Notes: generated by a model from the letters alone, not told the origin. Positions 25,769 through 36,233 are shown, counted from the stretch's first letter. The stretch is DNA of 64,000 nucleotides from Rosenbergiella nectarea (GCF_900111105.1 NZ_FOGC01000003.1:82700-146699), one strand, 5' to 3'. Numbers and translations are program-made.

Positions 25769-26660
25769 CCGAACTCTCTTCACGCGGCGGCGTTTACTGC
25801 AATACGGTCTCGGCGTTGGTGTAGCCTCGATCCTTTCCCCATCGCTACGTGCGGCGGCCCCGCCGCAACCTCGTATCGCCGCGTTAGATTGGACGGCTGT
25901 CGAACTCATCGACGCAGTGGGATTACAGCCGTTTGCCGTCAGTGATATCCCTAGCTATCGGCAGTGGGTTGTGACACCGTCACTTACTGTTACGACGGTA
26001 GAATTAGGTCTGCGTAATGAGCCTAATCTGGAACTTTTAGCTCAACTACGCCCTGATATCATCATCTTGCCGCACTACTCCCCCTTACCGGAAGCCACGC
26101 TGCAACAATTTGGTGAGGTCATCCGTTATCCCTTTACCCTGCCCGGTAAAAGAATCCTTACTGTAGCGCGTGACAACTTGCAACAGCTAGGACGCCACCT
26201 TGGTCGCGAAGCGTTCGCGCAACGCACCTTGACGCATTGGCAGGAGAATATGACAGCCGCCCGCCAATTGCTGGCTCCATGGCGGGGTAAGCGTATTTTA
26301 TTGTATAGCTTCTTGAGTCCACGCCAAGTCTTAGTGATGTCTCCGAGTAGCCTATTTGGTGAAGTGTTGGCCTATTTAGGGCTGCAGTGTGCGTGGCAAG
26401 GTAGCGCGAATATGTGGGGGAGCGCTGTGATCGGGGTTGAACAACTCTATCCCGTCGACACGGATATCGCGATTGAATTTATGCATGGTGAGCGCGGGGC
26501 TACGCGTGCTGTGCCGCAATCGGGCCTATGGCAAAAAATGCCCTTTATGCAACAGCATAACCACTATCAGGTTGAGGGAGCATGGATGTACGGCGGTCTT
26601 CATGCGGCATTACATTTTACTGAGCAACTTATTCATTTATCAGGACAATGGCATGACTAA
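25758..26660 (+). CDS. fhuD: FhuD-like periplasmic hydroxamate-siderophore binding protein
   Basis: A 300-residue class III binding protein. The N-terminus TRRRLLQYGLGVGVASILSP is a twin-arginine export signal, as in E. coli FhuD, followed by cleavage near LRAAAPP. The first lobe begins RIAALDWTAVELIDAVGLQP, with NLELLAQLRPDIIILP; the second lobe has VLVMSPSSLFGEVLAYLG and NMWGSAVIGVEQL. It hands ferric hydroxamates to FhuB. ATG 25758 lies inside the fhuC end, and its own stop overlaps the fhuB start, so the three are translationally coupled. Confidence 0.88.
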   Translation: MSNNRTLFTRRRLLQYGLGVGVASILSPSLRAAAPPQPRIAALDWTAVELIDAVGLQPFAVSDIPSYRQWVVTPSLTVTTVELGLRNEPNLELLAQLRPDIIILPHYSPLPEATLQQFGEVIRYPFTLPGKRILTVARDNLQQLGRHLGREAFAQRTLTHWQENMTAARQLLAPWRGKRILLYSFLSPRQVLVMSPSSLFGEVLAYLGLQCAWQGSANMWGSAVIGVEQLYPVDTDIAIEFMHGERGATRAVPQSGLWQKMPFMQQHNHYQVEGAWMYGGLHAALHFTEQLIHLSGQWHD

Positions 26661-28578
26661 ACTTCGAGCGGGGCTTGCGTTCACCCTGCTACCTTTATTT
26701 ACCGCCCTGATGATTGGATGGAATATCCAACATTTATTCTCGAGTACCGCCACACAACCGGGCATGGCCGCACTGCTTTGGTCACAGAGCTATTTGCCAC
26801 GAATAATCGTTGCGGCATTGGCTGGCGCGGCATTAGGGCTTTGTGGGATGTTAGCGCAGCTGGTGTTAAAAAATCCTCTTGCAGAGCCTGCGACGCTGGG
26901 TATCGCTTCCGGTGCCCAGCTGGGCACAACCCTAGCATTATTTGCCGGGGTTTCCCCCTGGATCACTCAAAGCTTCGCGCTGGCGGGTGGCTTTATCACC
27001 ACAGCAATCATCTATGCCTTAAGCCGCCACCGCGGGATGTCGCCATTGACTCTGCTATTAACAGGGATGGTTGTGGGGCTTTTCTGTTCTGTATTACAAA
27101 ATGGGCTGGTGTTATTCCATCACGAACAGATGCAATCACTGTTTATCTGGAACAGCGGCAATTTAGCGCAGAACGACTGGTCGGTGGTGTCACAATTATG
27201 CCCTATTCTGGTGGGCATTACTGTATTGGTATTACTCAGCACACGTGCCCTCGCCTTACTTAAACTGTCCGACGAGGTGGTCGATAGCTTGGGCGGTAAT
27301 AGCCGACTGTATCGTTTATTTACCTTAGGCATGATGGCGTTACTGGCCGCCTGGACAGTGAGCCAAGTCGGATTGATCAGTTTTATCGGTCTATTTGCCC
27401 CCCAAATTACCCGTCTGTTCCCGCGCCTATCCTTTAAAAAGAGTATGCTGCTGGGGATGGCGTTTGGTGCAGGATTGTTACTATTTTGTGACCAATTAGC
27501 CCTTTTCGCAGAGGCCATTAATTGGCAGATCAGCGCCGGAAATCTCACTGCGATTATGGGTATTCCGGTGATGTTACTGATCATCGTCAAGGCACGTTTC
27601 CCTCAGCCGCCAGCCTTAGGCGGTACTGCTTCCAAAGTCCTACTATTACCTAAGGCAATTAAGGTCTTACTGATAGTCGCGTTGCTTGGCGTATTCTTCT
27701 TGGCGTTTACCCTCACCCATAGTCCGCAAGGCTGGCAGATCAGTGTCAGCGATCCCTACAATTTGCGCTGGCCAAGAATGGTAATGGCGATAGGCTGTGG
27801 AGGACTACTCGCCAGCGCGGGAGTGATCTTACAACGGTTAACCAATAACCCACTGGCCAGTCCGGAAGTGTTGGGGATAAACAGCGGTGCTGCCTGTGCA
27901 GTCGTGCTATTACTGGTGTTGATGCCTAATGCGAGCGGTCTCTTATTATTTTCCGTGGCGGCGCTGGGGGCGATGATAAGCTTAGGGATAATCATCCTGT
28001 TTGCCATCAATGCGAGTGATCAGACACCTAAAATTCTGCTCGTCGGGACTGCGTTAGGGGCCTTCTCTTTAGCGCTGATCACCCTATTTCTAGCCTCTGG
28101 TGCGCCGAATAGTGGTGTGATTATCAGCTGGTTATCAGGCTCTACTTGGGGAGCCACACCGGAAAAAGCCTTAGCTTCCCTAGTCGCCTTGTTATTAAGC
28201 CTACCGATCAGTTTGCTTTTTACACGTTGGTTAACCTTGCTGCCTTTAGGCAGAACAGTCGCGTCGTCACGCGGTTTATCGTTACGCGGGAGCACCACGC
28301 TATTAATTATTTGGTGTGCGACATTGAGCGCTGGGGCAACGCTGTTACTGGGACCGATGAGCTTTGTCGGGCTATTAGCGCCGCAAATTGCGCGATATTT
28401 AGGAATTTATCGTTTCGGCAACGCCCTTTGGATCAGTGTGGTCTGCGGTGCGCTATTAATGTTAGCAGCCGATTTTATCGGCAGAATGATCATGTGGCCA
28501 TTTCAAGTTCCTGCTGGCATTGTGGCCGTTATCTTGGGCGCGCCAGGCTTATTATGGTTACTGTATCGTAAACGCTAA
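26653..28578 (+). CDS. fhuB: FhuB-like ferric-hydroxamate permease (two-domain)
   Basis: A 641-residue permease made of two fused FecCD-type halves, each of about ten membrane helices, which is the hallmark of FhuB. The EAA-like coupling loops are visible in each half: SLGGNSRLYRLFTLG in the first and LGRTVASSRGLSLRG in the second. Both halves carry the family pattern LKNPLAEPATLGIASGAQLG / LTNNPLASPEVLGINSGAAC. The ATG at 26653 overlaps the fhuD stop by eight bases. It imports ferric hydroxamates with FhuC and FhuD. Confidence 0.92.
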   Translation: MTKLRAGLAFTLLPLFTALMIGWNIQHLFSSTATQPGMAALLWSQSYLPRIIVAALAGAALGLCGMLAQLVLKNPLAEPATLGIASGAQLGTTLALFAGVSPWITQSFALAGGFITTAIIYALSRHRGMSPLTLLLTGMVVGLFCSVLQNGLVLFHHEQMQSLFIWNSGNLAQNDWSVVSQLCPILVGITVLVLLSTRALALLKLSDEVVDSLGGNSRLYRLFTLGMMALLAAWTVSQVGLISFIGLFAPQITRLFPRLSFKKSMLLGMAFGAGLLLFCDQLALFAEAINWQISAGNLTAIMGIPVMLLIIVKARFPQPPALGGTASKVLLLPKAIKVLLIVALLGVFFLAFTLTHSPQGWQISVSDPYNLRWPRMVMAIGCGGLLASAGVILQRLTNNPLASPEVLGINSGAACAVVLLLVLMPNASGLLLFSVAALGAMISLGIIILFAINASDQTPKILLVGTALGAFSLALITLFLASGAPNSGVIISWLSGSTWGATPEKALASLVALLLSLPISLLFTRWLTLLPLGRTVASSRGLSLRGSTTLLIIWCATLSAGATLLLGPMSFVGLLAPQIARYLGIYRFGNALWISVVCGALLMLAADFIGRMIMWPFQVPAGIVAVILGAPGLLWLLYRKR

Positions 28579-28588
28579 CGGCAAAAGA

Positions 28589-28612
28589 GCTAGCCCAGTT
28601 TGAAGGGCTAGC
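28589..28612. terminator. Stem-loop between convergent fhuB and porin genes
   Basis: GCTAGCCC (28589-28596) pairs with GGGCTAGC (28605-28612). On the reverse strand the stem is followed by TCTTTTGC, so it best fits termination of the porin gene; it lies 10 bp after the fhuB stop. Confidence 0.6.
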
Positions 28613-28618
28613 CCACGA

Positions 28619-29968
28619 TTAGAACGTCACAGTGGTCTTAAGACCCATTACCCACGCATCAGGAGTATCGCTGACCGCTCCTGAGTTATGCCAATATTGC
28701 AGGCTTGGCTGCAGTTGAAACCACGGCGTCAGCTGGAAACGATAGAACAGCTCAGCATTGGTGGCTGAACTCGCTGTGGGCCAGTAGCCTGATAAATTGT
28801 TGAGATCAGCTGCGTGTTGTTTCTGTTGTTGATCTCGGTTGGCCCAACTCCCGACTTTGACATAACTCACCCCCAATCCAACCCAATCGTTGGGTCTTGC
28901 ATCGAATATTCCACGATAACGAGCGGAGACTGATCCTACGACAGGCAAACGAATGGTACGCTTATCGCCCAGTCCTAAGCTGGCCGATAGGCTCATACCA
29001 CGAAGCGGATCGTTAGAATGGCGAGTCACTTGTTGATTGGCGGCTGCCCACAGATAATAGGAGTTGTGTGTTTTGGCATAGCCATTTGGGTCACTGGCCC
29101 CCCAATATTGACTCGTCCCCCGCGCTAAGTGCGTTTGCTCCGCATTAGTCCAGCTTAGACCCAATGTGTAGATGCCGGGTAACTGATTGACGCGAGTTCT
29201 CCACTCAGCTTCAACAGGAAGTATGACCCCCTTACTGTGCTGCGTAGAGACACTCCAAGCATGACCGCGACTCGCGGCCTGTGAGTTTTGTTCCATCAGC
29301 GCAACCTTTAACGTCAGTTCAGGCGTGGCTTTCCATTCCAGATTTGTCCCCCAGGTGTGAACATTCCAGTTATTCCAGATCATGGAATAGGCAGATTTAC
29401 CGCCACACAGTGATAACATTTGAAAATCACACGGAATACCTTGGTCGAAGACTTGCACTTTATTCATGAGACCTGCGCGCCAGAAGAGATCGCCGCCGAA
29501 AAAGCTTCTACCGGCAGTTAACCAGCCCAAACGGGTAATTGATTGGCCGCCCCAGCTCTCTTGCGCCAAGTCGGTCATGGGTACCGACTTATCTTGCAGG
29601 CGTTGCATGGCTAAGTTCTGGTTATGATTACGATTCACGATGTTTCCTTCAATGACCGCCCCGGGGATCCCGGTTAAGGTTTCGAGATTCTGCGTGAAAG
29701 TGAAAGCGAACTGATCGATGTAAGCTGTTTTATGGCGCGAGTCGGCACCGCCATGTAAATTACTCGCCGTTTGCGATAAATAACCAAGATTGAAATTGAA
29801 CCCCTCTTGGGTTAATCGGGGCCTCAAACCAAGCATATCACCGAGTAAACCCTGTTCTGGCGGAGGTTCAAACCCTAATGCTGTCGGGGTAAAGGGAGCA
29901 GCGAAGAGTGAGGTTGAGACAGACATACCGGCGACAAATAACCAACCGTATAGCGGTTTAGCATCCAT
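28619..29968 (-). CDS. OprB-family carbohydrate-selective porin
   Basis: A 449-residue outer-membrane protein. A signal peptide is visible (YGWLFVAGMSVSTSLFA, cleavage before APF). The mature part shows LLGDMLGLRPRLTQEGFNFN and LGYLSQTASNLHGGADSR, then AYIDQFAFTFTQNLETLTGI, as in OprB porins that admit glucose and other sugars. The C-terminus AWVMGLKTTVTF ends in phenylalanine, the barrel export signal. It stands as a single gene, convergent with fhuB. A weak CRP-like site in the upstream region would fit sugar control. It may feed periplasmic sugar dehydrogenases. Confidence 0.85.
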   Translation of the reverse strand: MDAKPLYGWLFVAGMSVSTSLFAAPFTPTALGFEPPPEQGLLGDMLGLRPRLTQEGFNFNLGYLSQTASNLHGGADSRHKTAYIDQFAFTFTQNLETLTGIPGAVIEGNIVNRNHNQNLAMQRLQDKSVPMTDLAQESWGGQSITRLGWLTAGRSFFGGDLFWRAGLMNKVQVFDQGIPCDFQMLSLCGGKSAYSMIWNNWNVHTWGTNLEWKATPELTLKVALMEQNSQAASRGHAWSVSTQHSKGVILPVEAEWRTRVNQLPGIYTLGLSWTNAEQTHLARGTSQYWGASDPNGYAKTHNSYYLWAAANQQVTRHSNDPLRGMSLSASLGLGDKRTIRLPVVGSVSARYRGIFDARPNDWVGLGVSYVKVGSWANRDQQQKQHAADLNNLSGYWPTASSATNAELFYRFQLTPWFQLQPSLQYWHNSGAVSDTPDAWVMGLKTTVTF

Positions 29969-30098
29969 GCATTTTCTCCAAGTCCTTCATGGACTCTCTG
30001 ATATAGAATTCGGGTTATTTCAACCCAGTGAAAGACAACTTTCTTTTATCGGAATGACCCCGCTATAGCAATAAATAATCACTCTTCTTTTTAGTACT

Positions 30099-30114
30099 TT
30101 TGACAAAGATCACC
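30099..30114. promoter_or_regulatory. Weak CRP-like site
   Basis: TTTGA-CAAAGA-TCACC matches the CRP consensus TGTGA-N6-TCACA at eight of ten core bases. It lies 131 bp upstream of the porin ATG and 86 bp before mdtG. Consensus match only; chance occurrence is possible. Confidence 0.3.
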
Positions 30115-30199
30115 TTTGGTGAATGCAAAGTTCCCCAAGCTACTACACCCTGACTCTTAACTAAGAAATTTTCCGTTTTACTCAGACAATGGCAGCTTA

Positions 30200-30787
30200 A
30201 TGAACGCTTGGCAGAAAAATTTAGTCTCACTGTGGCTGGTATGTTTCATTACTGGGCTCGGTACCAGTCAATTGCTCCCTTTTCTGCCACTCTATATTTC
30301 TCAGTTGGGACATTACACAACCGAGCAGCTTACCCTCTGGTCGGGTGTTGCCTTCAGTATGACGTTTCTGGTTTCAGCGATAGTCTCACCACTACGGGGA
30401 AAAATAGCAGATAAACGTGGGCGTAAACTGATGCTAATTCGTGCCACGGTCGGGATGGCTATCGCCATCGTCTGCCAGGGGTTGGCGCAATCGGTATGGC
30501 AGCTGTGTCTGTTTCGCGGCATCATGGGCTTAGCCTCTGGATATATTCCTAACGCAATGGCCTTGATTGCTGGCCAAGCGCCTAAGGGCCGCAGCGGATT
30601 TGCATCAAGTATGTTGTCGACGGCGCAGATCAGTGGGTTTCTTTGCGGTCCACTACTCGGCGCTGTGACCTCATCATTATTTGGGATGGAATGGGTCTAT
30701 ACTTTCTCTGCACTGATAAGATTCGTTAATGTGTTGGTTTTTTTCCGTATCTTGCAACGGACAGCGATTCCTAAGTCGATCGAGTAA
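30200..30787 (+). pseudogene. mdtG: mdtG-like MFS transporter, truncated after six helices
   Basis: The open frame covers the first 195 residues of an MdtG-like multidrug transporter (about 400 residues in E. coli). It has the motif-A loop GKIADKRGRKLMLIRA, then RGIMGLASGYIPNAMALIAG and FLCGPLLGAVTSSLFGMEWV, matching the N-terminal half of MdtG in order. It stops at 30785-30787 after an unrelated-looking tail (RILQRTAIPKSIE). None of the C-terminal six helices is found before mqo. A half-size MFS protein is not expected to work. Confidence 0.8.
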
Positions 30788-31053
30788 GTTCTACCATTTT
30801 GCTTAATTTTCGGAGAAAACCGGCTTAGGTACCGATTTCAAATATGTCAGTTTATTCAATAAGTTTACAATTTCATGAGTTTTAGGCGTGGATTTCTGTG
30901 AGGAAAATAACTCAATAACCCTCCGATAAGTCATGATATTTTTTCAATATGACTCAGAGCACTTAGAAAATAATGTTTAATTTTTATTAACAATTATGAA
31001 TAAATTGTTTAAAATCGGTCACACTATTGGTGAGTTTCTTATCAGGGTTTGTT

Positions 31054-32694
31054 ATGCAACACATTAAAAAGACGGTATTCAGTTTATCGCTGATCGCCGC
31101 GTCATTATTCACCCACACGGCACAAGCACGCACCGAAAATACTGATGTACTATTGATCGGTGGCGGCATCATGAGCGCATCGCTAGGCACTTGGTTACAT
31201 GAGCTACAACCAGAATGGAAACAGACCATGGTTGAACGCCTCGATGGTGTAGCTGAAGAGTCTTCTAATGGTTGGAATAACGCGGGGACTGGCCACTCTG
31301 CTAACATGGAACTTAACTACACGCCTCAGCGTGAAGATGGATCCATCAATATTTCGAAAGCGATCGATATTAATGAAGCTTTTATGATTTCCCGGCAGTT
31401 TTGGGCGTCTCAGGTACAGTTAGGGACCCTGCAACAACCGCGCAGCTTTATCAATTCGACGCCGCATATGAGCTTTGTTTGGGGTGAAAAGAACGTCGAT
31501 TATTTAACGCGTCGCTACGAGGCGTTACAAAAAAGTCCACTATTCCAAGGCATGAAGTTCTCGACTGACCAACAACAGATCAAGAAGTGGGCACCATTAA
31601 TTATCGACGGTCGTGATCCTGCTCAGAAAGTCGCGGCAACTTGGACACCGCTAGGAACAGACGTTAACTACGGCGAAATTACGCGTCAATTAGTCGGCAA
31701 TCTTCAAAAGCAACCAGGCTTCACCTTAGAGCTTTCTACGCAAGTGACCGAGTTTACCCGTCAAGATGATAACTCTTGGCTAGTCACGGTCGAAAACCGT
31801 ACCACCGGTGAGAAACACAGCATCCATGCAAAATATGTATTCATCGGTGCAGGCGGCGCGTCACTGAAATTATTACAAAAATCCGGTATTTCAGAAGCAG
31901 AGAATTACGGAGGATTCCCTGTCGGAGGGTCATTCTTAGTGACAGAAAACCCTGCGATCACTGCTCAGCATACTGCCAAAGTATACGGACAAGCCTCTGT
32001 GGGTGCACCACCGATGTCGGTCCCACATTTGGATACGCGTTATTTAGACGGTAAAAAAGTCGTACTGTTTGGACCATTCGCCACTTTCTCGACCAAATAC
32101 TTGAAAAATGGCTCATTGTTAGATCTGTTTAGTGCGACCACAACCCATAACGTAATGCCGATGGCGCATGTTGGCGTAGACAACCTCGATTTGGTGAAAT
32201 ACTTAATCGGTCAAGTCATGTTGTCTGATGAAGATCGTTTCAATGCTTTAAAAGAGTACTTCCCAGAGGCTAAACAGTCTGATTGGAAACTGTGGCAAGC
32301 GGGACAACGTGTGCAAATTGTTAAAAAAGATGCTGACAAAGGTGGCGTCTTGAAACTGGGCACCGAGATTGTGACGGATCAGCAGAAGACGATTGCTGCC
32401 TTATTGGGCGCCTCACCGGGTGCGTCAACCGCAGCCCCAATCATGTTAAATGTGATTGAGAAATTATTCCCACAACAGGTGAAAACACCGCAATGGCAAG
32501 CCCGTATCAAACAAGTGGTGCCAAGCTACGGTCAGAAACTGAATAACGATCCGGCCTTAGCACAACAAGTCTGGGATCATACTGCTGAAGTGTTACAGTT
32601 AACGCCTCCACCTCGTATTCAGATGTCTGCACCGGCGAGTGCTCAAGCCCCTACCTCGACGACGACTACACCTAATCAGGGTATGGCGCTGTAA
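31054..32694 (+). CDS. mqo: Malate:quinone oxidoreductase
   Basis: A 546-residue FAD enzyme that oxidises malate to oxaloacetate and passes electrons to the quinone pool at the membrane. After a cleavable-looking N-terminus ([17 protein letters not shown]) comes the FAD dinucleotide motif [20 protein letters not shown], then [32 protein letters not shown], and [15 protein letters not shown], all matching E. coli Mqo. The C-terminal tail is rich in Pro, Ser, Thr and Ala. ATG 31054 is preferred over the one nine codons upstream. An upstream 240-bp AT-rich gap holds the promoter and the end of the broken mdtG. Confidence 0.93.
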   Translation: MQHIKKTVFSLSLIAASLFTHTAQARTENTDVLLIGGGIMSASLGTWLHELQPEWKQTMVERLDGVAEESSNGWNNAGTGHSANMELNYTPQREDGSINISKAIDINEAFMISRQFWASQVQLGTLQQPRSFINSTPHMSFVWGEKNVDYLTRRYEALQKSPLFQGMKFSTDQQQIKKWAPLIIDGRDPAQKVAATWTPLGTDVNYGEITRQLVGNLQKQPGFTLELSTQVTEFTRQDDNSWLVTVENRTTGEKHSIHAKYVFIGAGGASLKLLQKSGISEAENYGGFPVGGSFLVTENPAITAQHTAKVYGQASVGAPPMSVPHLDTRYLDGKKVVLFGPFATFSTKYLKNGSLLDLFSATTTHNVMPMAHVGVDNLDLVKYLIGQVMLSDEDRFNALKEYFPEAKQSDWKLWQAGQRVQIVKKDADKGGVLKLGTEIVTDQQKTIAALLGASPGASTAAPIMLNVIEKLFPQQVKTPQWQARIKQVVPSYGQKLNNDPALAQQVWDHTAEVLQLTPPPRIQMSAPASAQAPTSTTTTPNQGMAL

Positions 32695-32699
32695 ACCTC

Positions 32700-32729
32700 A
32701 ACCCCTTCAATCGGTCGATTGAAGGGGTT
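32700..32729. terminator. Strong inverted repeat between convergent mqo and MFS genes
   Basis: AACCCCTTCAATCG (32700-32713) is perfectly complementary to CGATTGAAGGGGTT (32716-32729) across GT. It lies 5 bp after the mqo stop and just past the MFS stop (32734), so it can terminate both. Confidence 0.75.
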
Positions 32730-32733
32730 ATCT

Positions 32734-33963
32734 CTACTCGGCAGACTGAGTTAATTGTTGACGTTGACGTAAACTCGGGAAAAACTTCATCCATATCGCC
32801 ACAATAACCAAGGTCCCAACGCCCCCCACTACCGCTGCAGGAACCGTTCCTAACACACTGGCCAATACACCGGTTTCGAATTCGCCAAACTGATTGGACG
32901 TATTGATAAAGATCGAATTGACCGCATTAACTCTGCCCCGCATTGCATCGGGAGTATCCAGTTGAATCATCGCCCCTCTTATTACCATACTCACCATATC
33001 AAAACCGCCAAGCGCGACCAGTGCCAGCAAGGACAACACAATATTATGAGAAAGTGCGAAGACTAATGTCGCTACCCCAAAACCGGCCACACAGCCAAAC
33101 ATAATCAAGCCAGTATGGCGAGTGAATACCCGACGGCTGATCCAAACCCCGGTTAATAGGGCACCTACCGAAGGCGCAGCCCGCAATGCCCCCAGCCCCC
33201 AGGGGCCGGTGTGCAAAATGTCCTGAGCAAAGATAGGTAACAACGCAGTGACTCCACCGAGTAATACGGCGAAAAGATCTAAAGAGATGACGCCTAAAAC
33301 ATCCTTTCGCTCGAAGATGAAATGCAATCCTGCAAACAGATTTTTCATTGTCATCGGTAGGCGTGTCAGTGCGACAGGAATATAGCGGACGGTCGCGATC
33401 ATGACTAATGCAAGAAGATAGCTGAGTGCCGCCACCCCATAAGCCGCCTCCGGTGAATAGACATACAGTAGACCGCCCACCATTGGACCTGCAATGACCA
33501 TCGCTTCGCGGAAAACTTGGTTAGTGGCCATTGCCTTGGAGAGCAGCTCAGCCGGTAACAACGCAGGCAATAGCGAGGTATTGGCCGGTCCTTCTACCGC
33601 TTTAGCAATAGAGAACAGCGCCACCAAGGCTAATAACGCTGGGGTGGATAACCATAACAATAGCGGCAGTGCAATAAGCCCCACCACCGAGAGAAACTCG
33701 ATGACCTGTCCGGTAACGATCAATGTTTTGCGATTATATTGATCAGCAAGGTGTCCTGCAGGAAGCGCTAATAACACCGAAGGTAAAAATTACATCAGCC
33801 CGATCATCCCCAGCATAAAGGCACTATGGGTGATGGCATAAATTTGCCAACTGACAGCTAAGGAAACAATTTGGAAACTGAGTGATGAACAGGTTTGTGC
33901 AATCAGGTATTGCCGAAAGCCACGGTGACTAAAGGGGGATAATTGAGACGCTGCGGAATTCAA
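32734..33963 (-). pseudogene. MFS exporter interrupted by an in-frame TAA
   Basis: The gene would encode about 409 residues. The first 57 codons read NSAASQLSPFSHRGFRQYLI, then SLAVSWQIYAITHSAFMLGM, IGLM and TAA (33790-33792). The same frame then resumes FLPSVLLALPAGHLADQYNR with the MFS motif-A loop, and runs to 32734. Homologues usually have Gln before FLP, so CAA to TAA is the likely change. The family (EntS-like MFS) exports siderophores or drugs. A TTG at 33963 with GGAG upstream is the best start; upstream ATGs would run through the 9-bp repeat. Recent nonsense or a base error. Confidence 0.8.
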
Positions 33964-33992
33964 GTCTTGGCTCCAAGCTAAGCATGCTGATA

Positions 33993-34069
33993 ATAAGGAT
34001 GATAAGGATGATAAGGATGATAAGGATGATAAGGATGATAAGGATGATAAGGATGATAAGGATGATAAG
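33993..34069. repeat. 9-bp tandem repeat, eight perfect copies
   Basis: ATAAGGATG is repeated eight times without error at 33993-34064, with a partial ninth. On the reverse strand it reads as Leu-Ser-Ser repeats if translated. It lies 29 bp upstream of the probable MFS start and 132 bp upstream of the catalase ATG, in the shared divergent promoter region. Confidence 0.95.
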
Positions 34070-34200
34070 CATATCACGAACTTTGCTGGGCAAATGAATA
34101 CCCTTTCTGCCGATTGTCGATAAAAAAAATGTCGCATTAACAGATCTTTGTCTACGCTTAAAGTGAGCAATGTAAAAAATAAAAAATCATGAGGACAGTG

Positions 34201-35658
34201 ATGAGCGATCAAAAAAGAAACATAACAACCACCGATGCCGGTATTCCTGTTGCCAGCGACGAACACTCTTTAACCGTCGGCCCTGATGGCCCGATTGTAT
34301 TACACGACCATTATCTTATTGAGCAAATGGCGAACTTCAACCGCGAGCGCATTCCGGAGCGTCAACCCCATGCTAAGGGTAGTGGCGCGTTCGGGCATTT
34401 CGAGGTAACCGAAGACGTCAGTCAATACACTAAAGCCGCCCTCTTCCAACCAGGCGTTAAAACCGATGTATTGATGCGTTTTTCCACGGTAGCGGGCGAA
34501 CGCGGTAGTCCAGACACCTGGCGTGATCCACGCGGCTTTTCGATCAAATTTTATACTACCGAAGGTAACTACGATATGGTCGGCAATAATACGCCGGTCT
34601 TCTTCGTGCGTGACCCAATGAAATTCCAGCATTTTATCCGATCACAAAAGCGTCGTGCCGATAACAATCTGCGTGATAACGATATGCAATGGGACTTCTG
34701 GACACTCTCCCCTGAGTCCGCTCACCAAGTCACTTGGTTAATGAGCGACCGTGGCATTCCTAAGAGCTGGCGTCATATGAACGGATACTCTAGCCATACC
34801 TATATGTGGGTGAATGCCGAAGGCGAAAAATTCTGGGTCAAATACCACTTTAAAACCGACCAAGGCGTCGAGTGCCTCACGCAGGATGAGGCGGATAAGT
34901 TAGCGGGTGCAGACGGTGACTTCCACGTTCGTGATCTCTATAACGCGATTTCAGAGGGTAATAACCCTAGCTGGACGCTGTATATGCAGATTATGCCGTT
35001 CGCCGACGCTGATGACTATCGCTTTAACCCATTCGACTTAACCAAAGTGTGGCCGCATAAAGATTATCCGCTGATTAAGGTGGGTAAGCTTACCTTAGAT
35101 CACAACCCAACCGATAATCATGCGCAAATCGAGCAAGCGGCATTCGAACCGAACAACTTAGTGCCAGGTATCGGTCTAAGTCCTGATAAAATGCTGATGG
35201 GTCGTATTTTCGCCTACGCCGACGCACACCGTGCGCGTTTAGGGGTTAACTATAAGCAGATCCCGGTAAACAGCCCGCGTTGTCCAGTGAATAGCTATAG
35301 CAAAGATGGCGCAATGCGTATGCAGCCCGTCAGCGACCCAGTATATGCCCCGAATAGTAAGGGGGGACCGGCTGCTGATGGCGAACGTTATCCTACCGAC
35401 TCTACGTGGTCCGCGCAGGGTGAACAGCTCCGTGCGCCTTATTCGTTGCATGCCGAAGATGATGATTACGGACAGGCAAACGCACTGGTTAATCAGGTAC
35501 TGGACGACGCCGGCCGCGATCGCTTAGTGAATAACGTGGCAGGTCACCTACTCAATGGTGTGAAAGAGCCAGTGCTCTCCCGTGCCTTCGATTACTGGCG
35601 CGCAATTGATCAAACTATTGGCGACCGTATCGCTGAGAAAGTGAAATCTTCTCAATAA
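34201..35658 (+). CDS. katA: Catalase (small-subunit, clade 3 monofunctional)
   Basis: A 485-residue heme catalase that converts hydrogen peroxide to water and oxygen. The distal histidine is in [20 protein letters not shown], the asparagine region in [16 protein letters not shown], and the proximal heme tyrosine in [17 protein letters not shown]. The size fits small-subunit KatA-type enzymes, which are absent from standard E. coli K-12 but known in other Enterobacterales. ATG 34201 has GAGGA six bases upstream. It is divergent from the broken MFS gene and ends at a clear terminator. Symbol by family similarity. Confidence 0.9.
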   Translation: MSDQKRNITTTDAGIPVASDEHSLTVGPDGPIVLHDHYLIEQMANFNRERIPERQPHAKGSGAFGHFEVTEDVSQYTKAALFQPGVKTDVLMRFSTVAGERGSPDTWRDPRGFSIKFYTTEGNYDMVGNNTPVFFVRDPMKFQHFIRSQKRRADNNLRDNDMQWDFWTLSPESAHQVTWLMSDRGIPKSWRHMNGYSSHTYMWVNAEGEKFWVKYHFKTDQGVECLTQDEADKLAGADGDFHVRDLYNAISEGNNPSWTLYMQIMPFADADDYRFNPFDLTKVWPHKDYPLIKVGKLTLDHNPTDNHAQIEQAAFEPNNLVPGIGLSPDKMLMGRIFAYADAHRARLGVNYKQIPVNSPRCPVNSYSKDGAMRMQPVSDPVYAPNSKGGPAADGERYPTDSTWSAQGEQLRAPYSLHAEDDDYGQANALVNQVLDDAGRDRLVNNVAGHLLNGVKEPVLSRAFDYWRAIDQTIGDRIAEKVKSSQ

Positions 35659-35665
35659 TAATGAT

Positions 35666-35690
35666 AAAGCCCCGCACCGCGGGGCTTTAT
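35666..35690 (+). terminator. Rho-independent terminator of catalase gene
   Basis: GCCCCGC-ACC-GCGGGGC followed by TTTATT lies 10 bp after the catalase stop; the flanking AAA/TTT extends the stem. Confidence 0.85.
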
Positions 35691-35699
35691 TGAACTATA

Positions 35700-36233
35700 A
35701 ATTAGCTCACGTCCACTCCATAAGCAATGAATTGGACTGGCAAAGGCAATAACCAGTTTGCAGAAAGTTAATTTATTATTTCAACCTACTTTACTGGGCA
35801 TTATTAAGAACAGAAAAGAGGGTGGGTCAGTGGCTTATGACTTTTCTTATACATATCGCCCTACAGGGTCCTATCACGTGCAATGGGTGAGTTAAAACCT
35901 CTTACACTCAGGCATGATTAGTCAAATTATAGTTTCCGAAAATCAGCCACCTATAAAGAATCTCTAAATAGATACGTAAATCATTAAAAAATAATCATTG
36001 AATGAGTATTTGTATCTAACCCTAGAATCAGATTTTTTAAAAATATTATTTTATATATGTCAGTATAACACCTCGATTCAATTTATATAAAAAATCCTTA
36101 TCTATTAGCCTAGATGAGATTATACTGCTTTATTAACCTTTCGACTTGATCTGGCACTATAAGCAAATTTACGTTTTTTAGACTTAACTTAATTTTAACA
36201 ACTTAGAACAAAATCCTAGGGGAATAGAAAGAG
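35700..36233. other. AT-rich intergenic region before the autotransporter
   Basis: About 530 bp with no convincing gene on either strand. The base composition is distinctly AT-rich compared with its neighbours, especially 35930-36200, and ends with AGAAAGAG before the autotransporter ATG. It probably holds the autotransporter promoter and silencing sites of the H-NS type (inference from composition). Confidence 0.6.

Noticed and set aside
27120-28298. Reverse-strand frames within fhuB
   Set aside because: fhuB has both permease repeats and complete length; the antisense frames have no motifs or ribosome-binding sites.
33993-34069. CRISPR or origin-type iteron array
   Set aside because: The units are only 9 bp, directly adjacent, without spacers, DnaA boxes or a rep gene nearby; a simple tandem repeat explains it.
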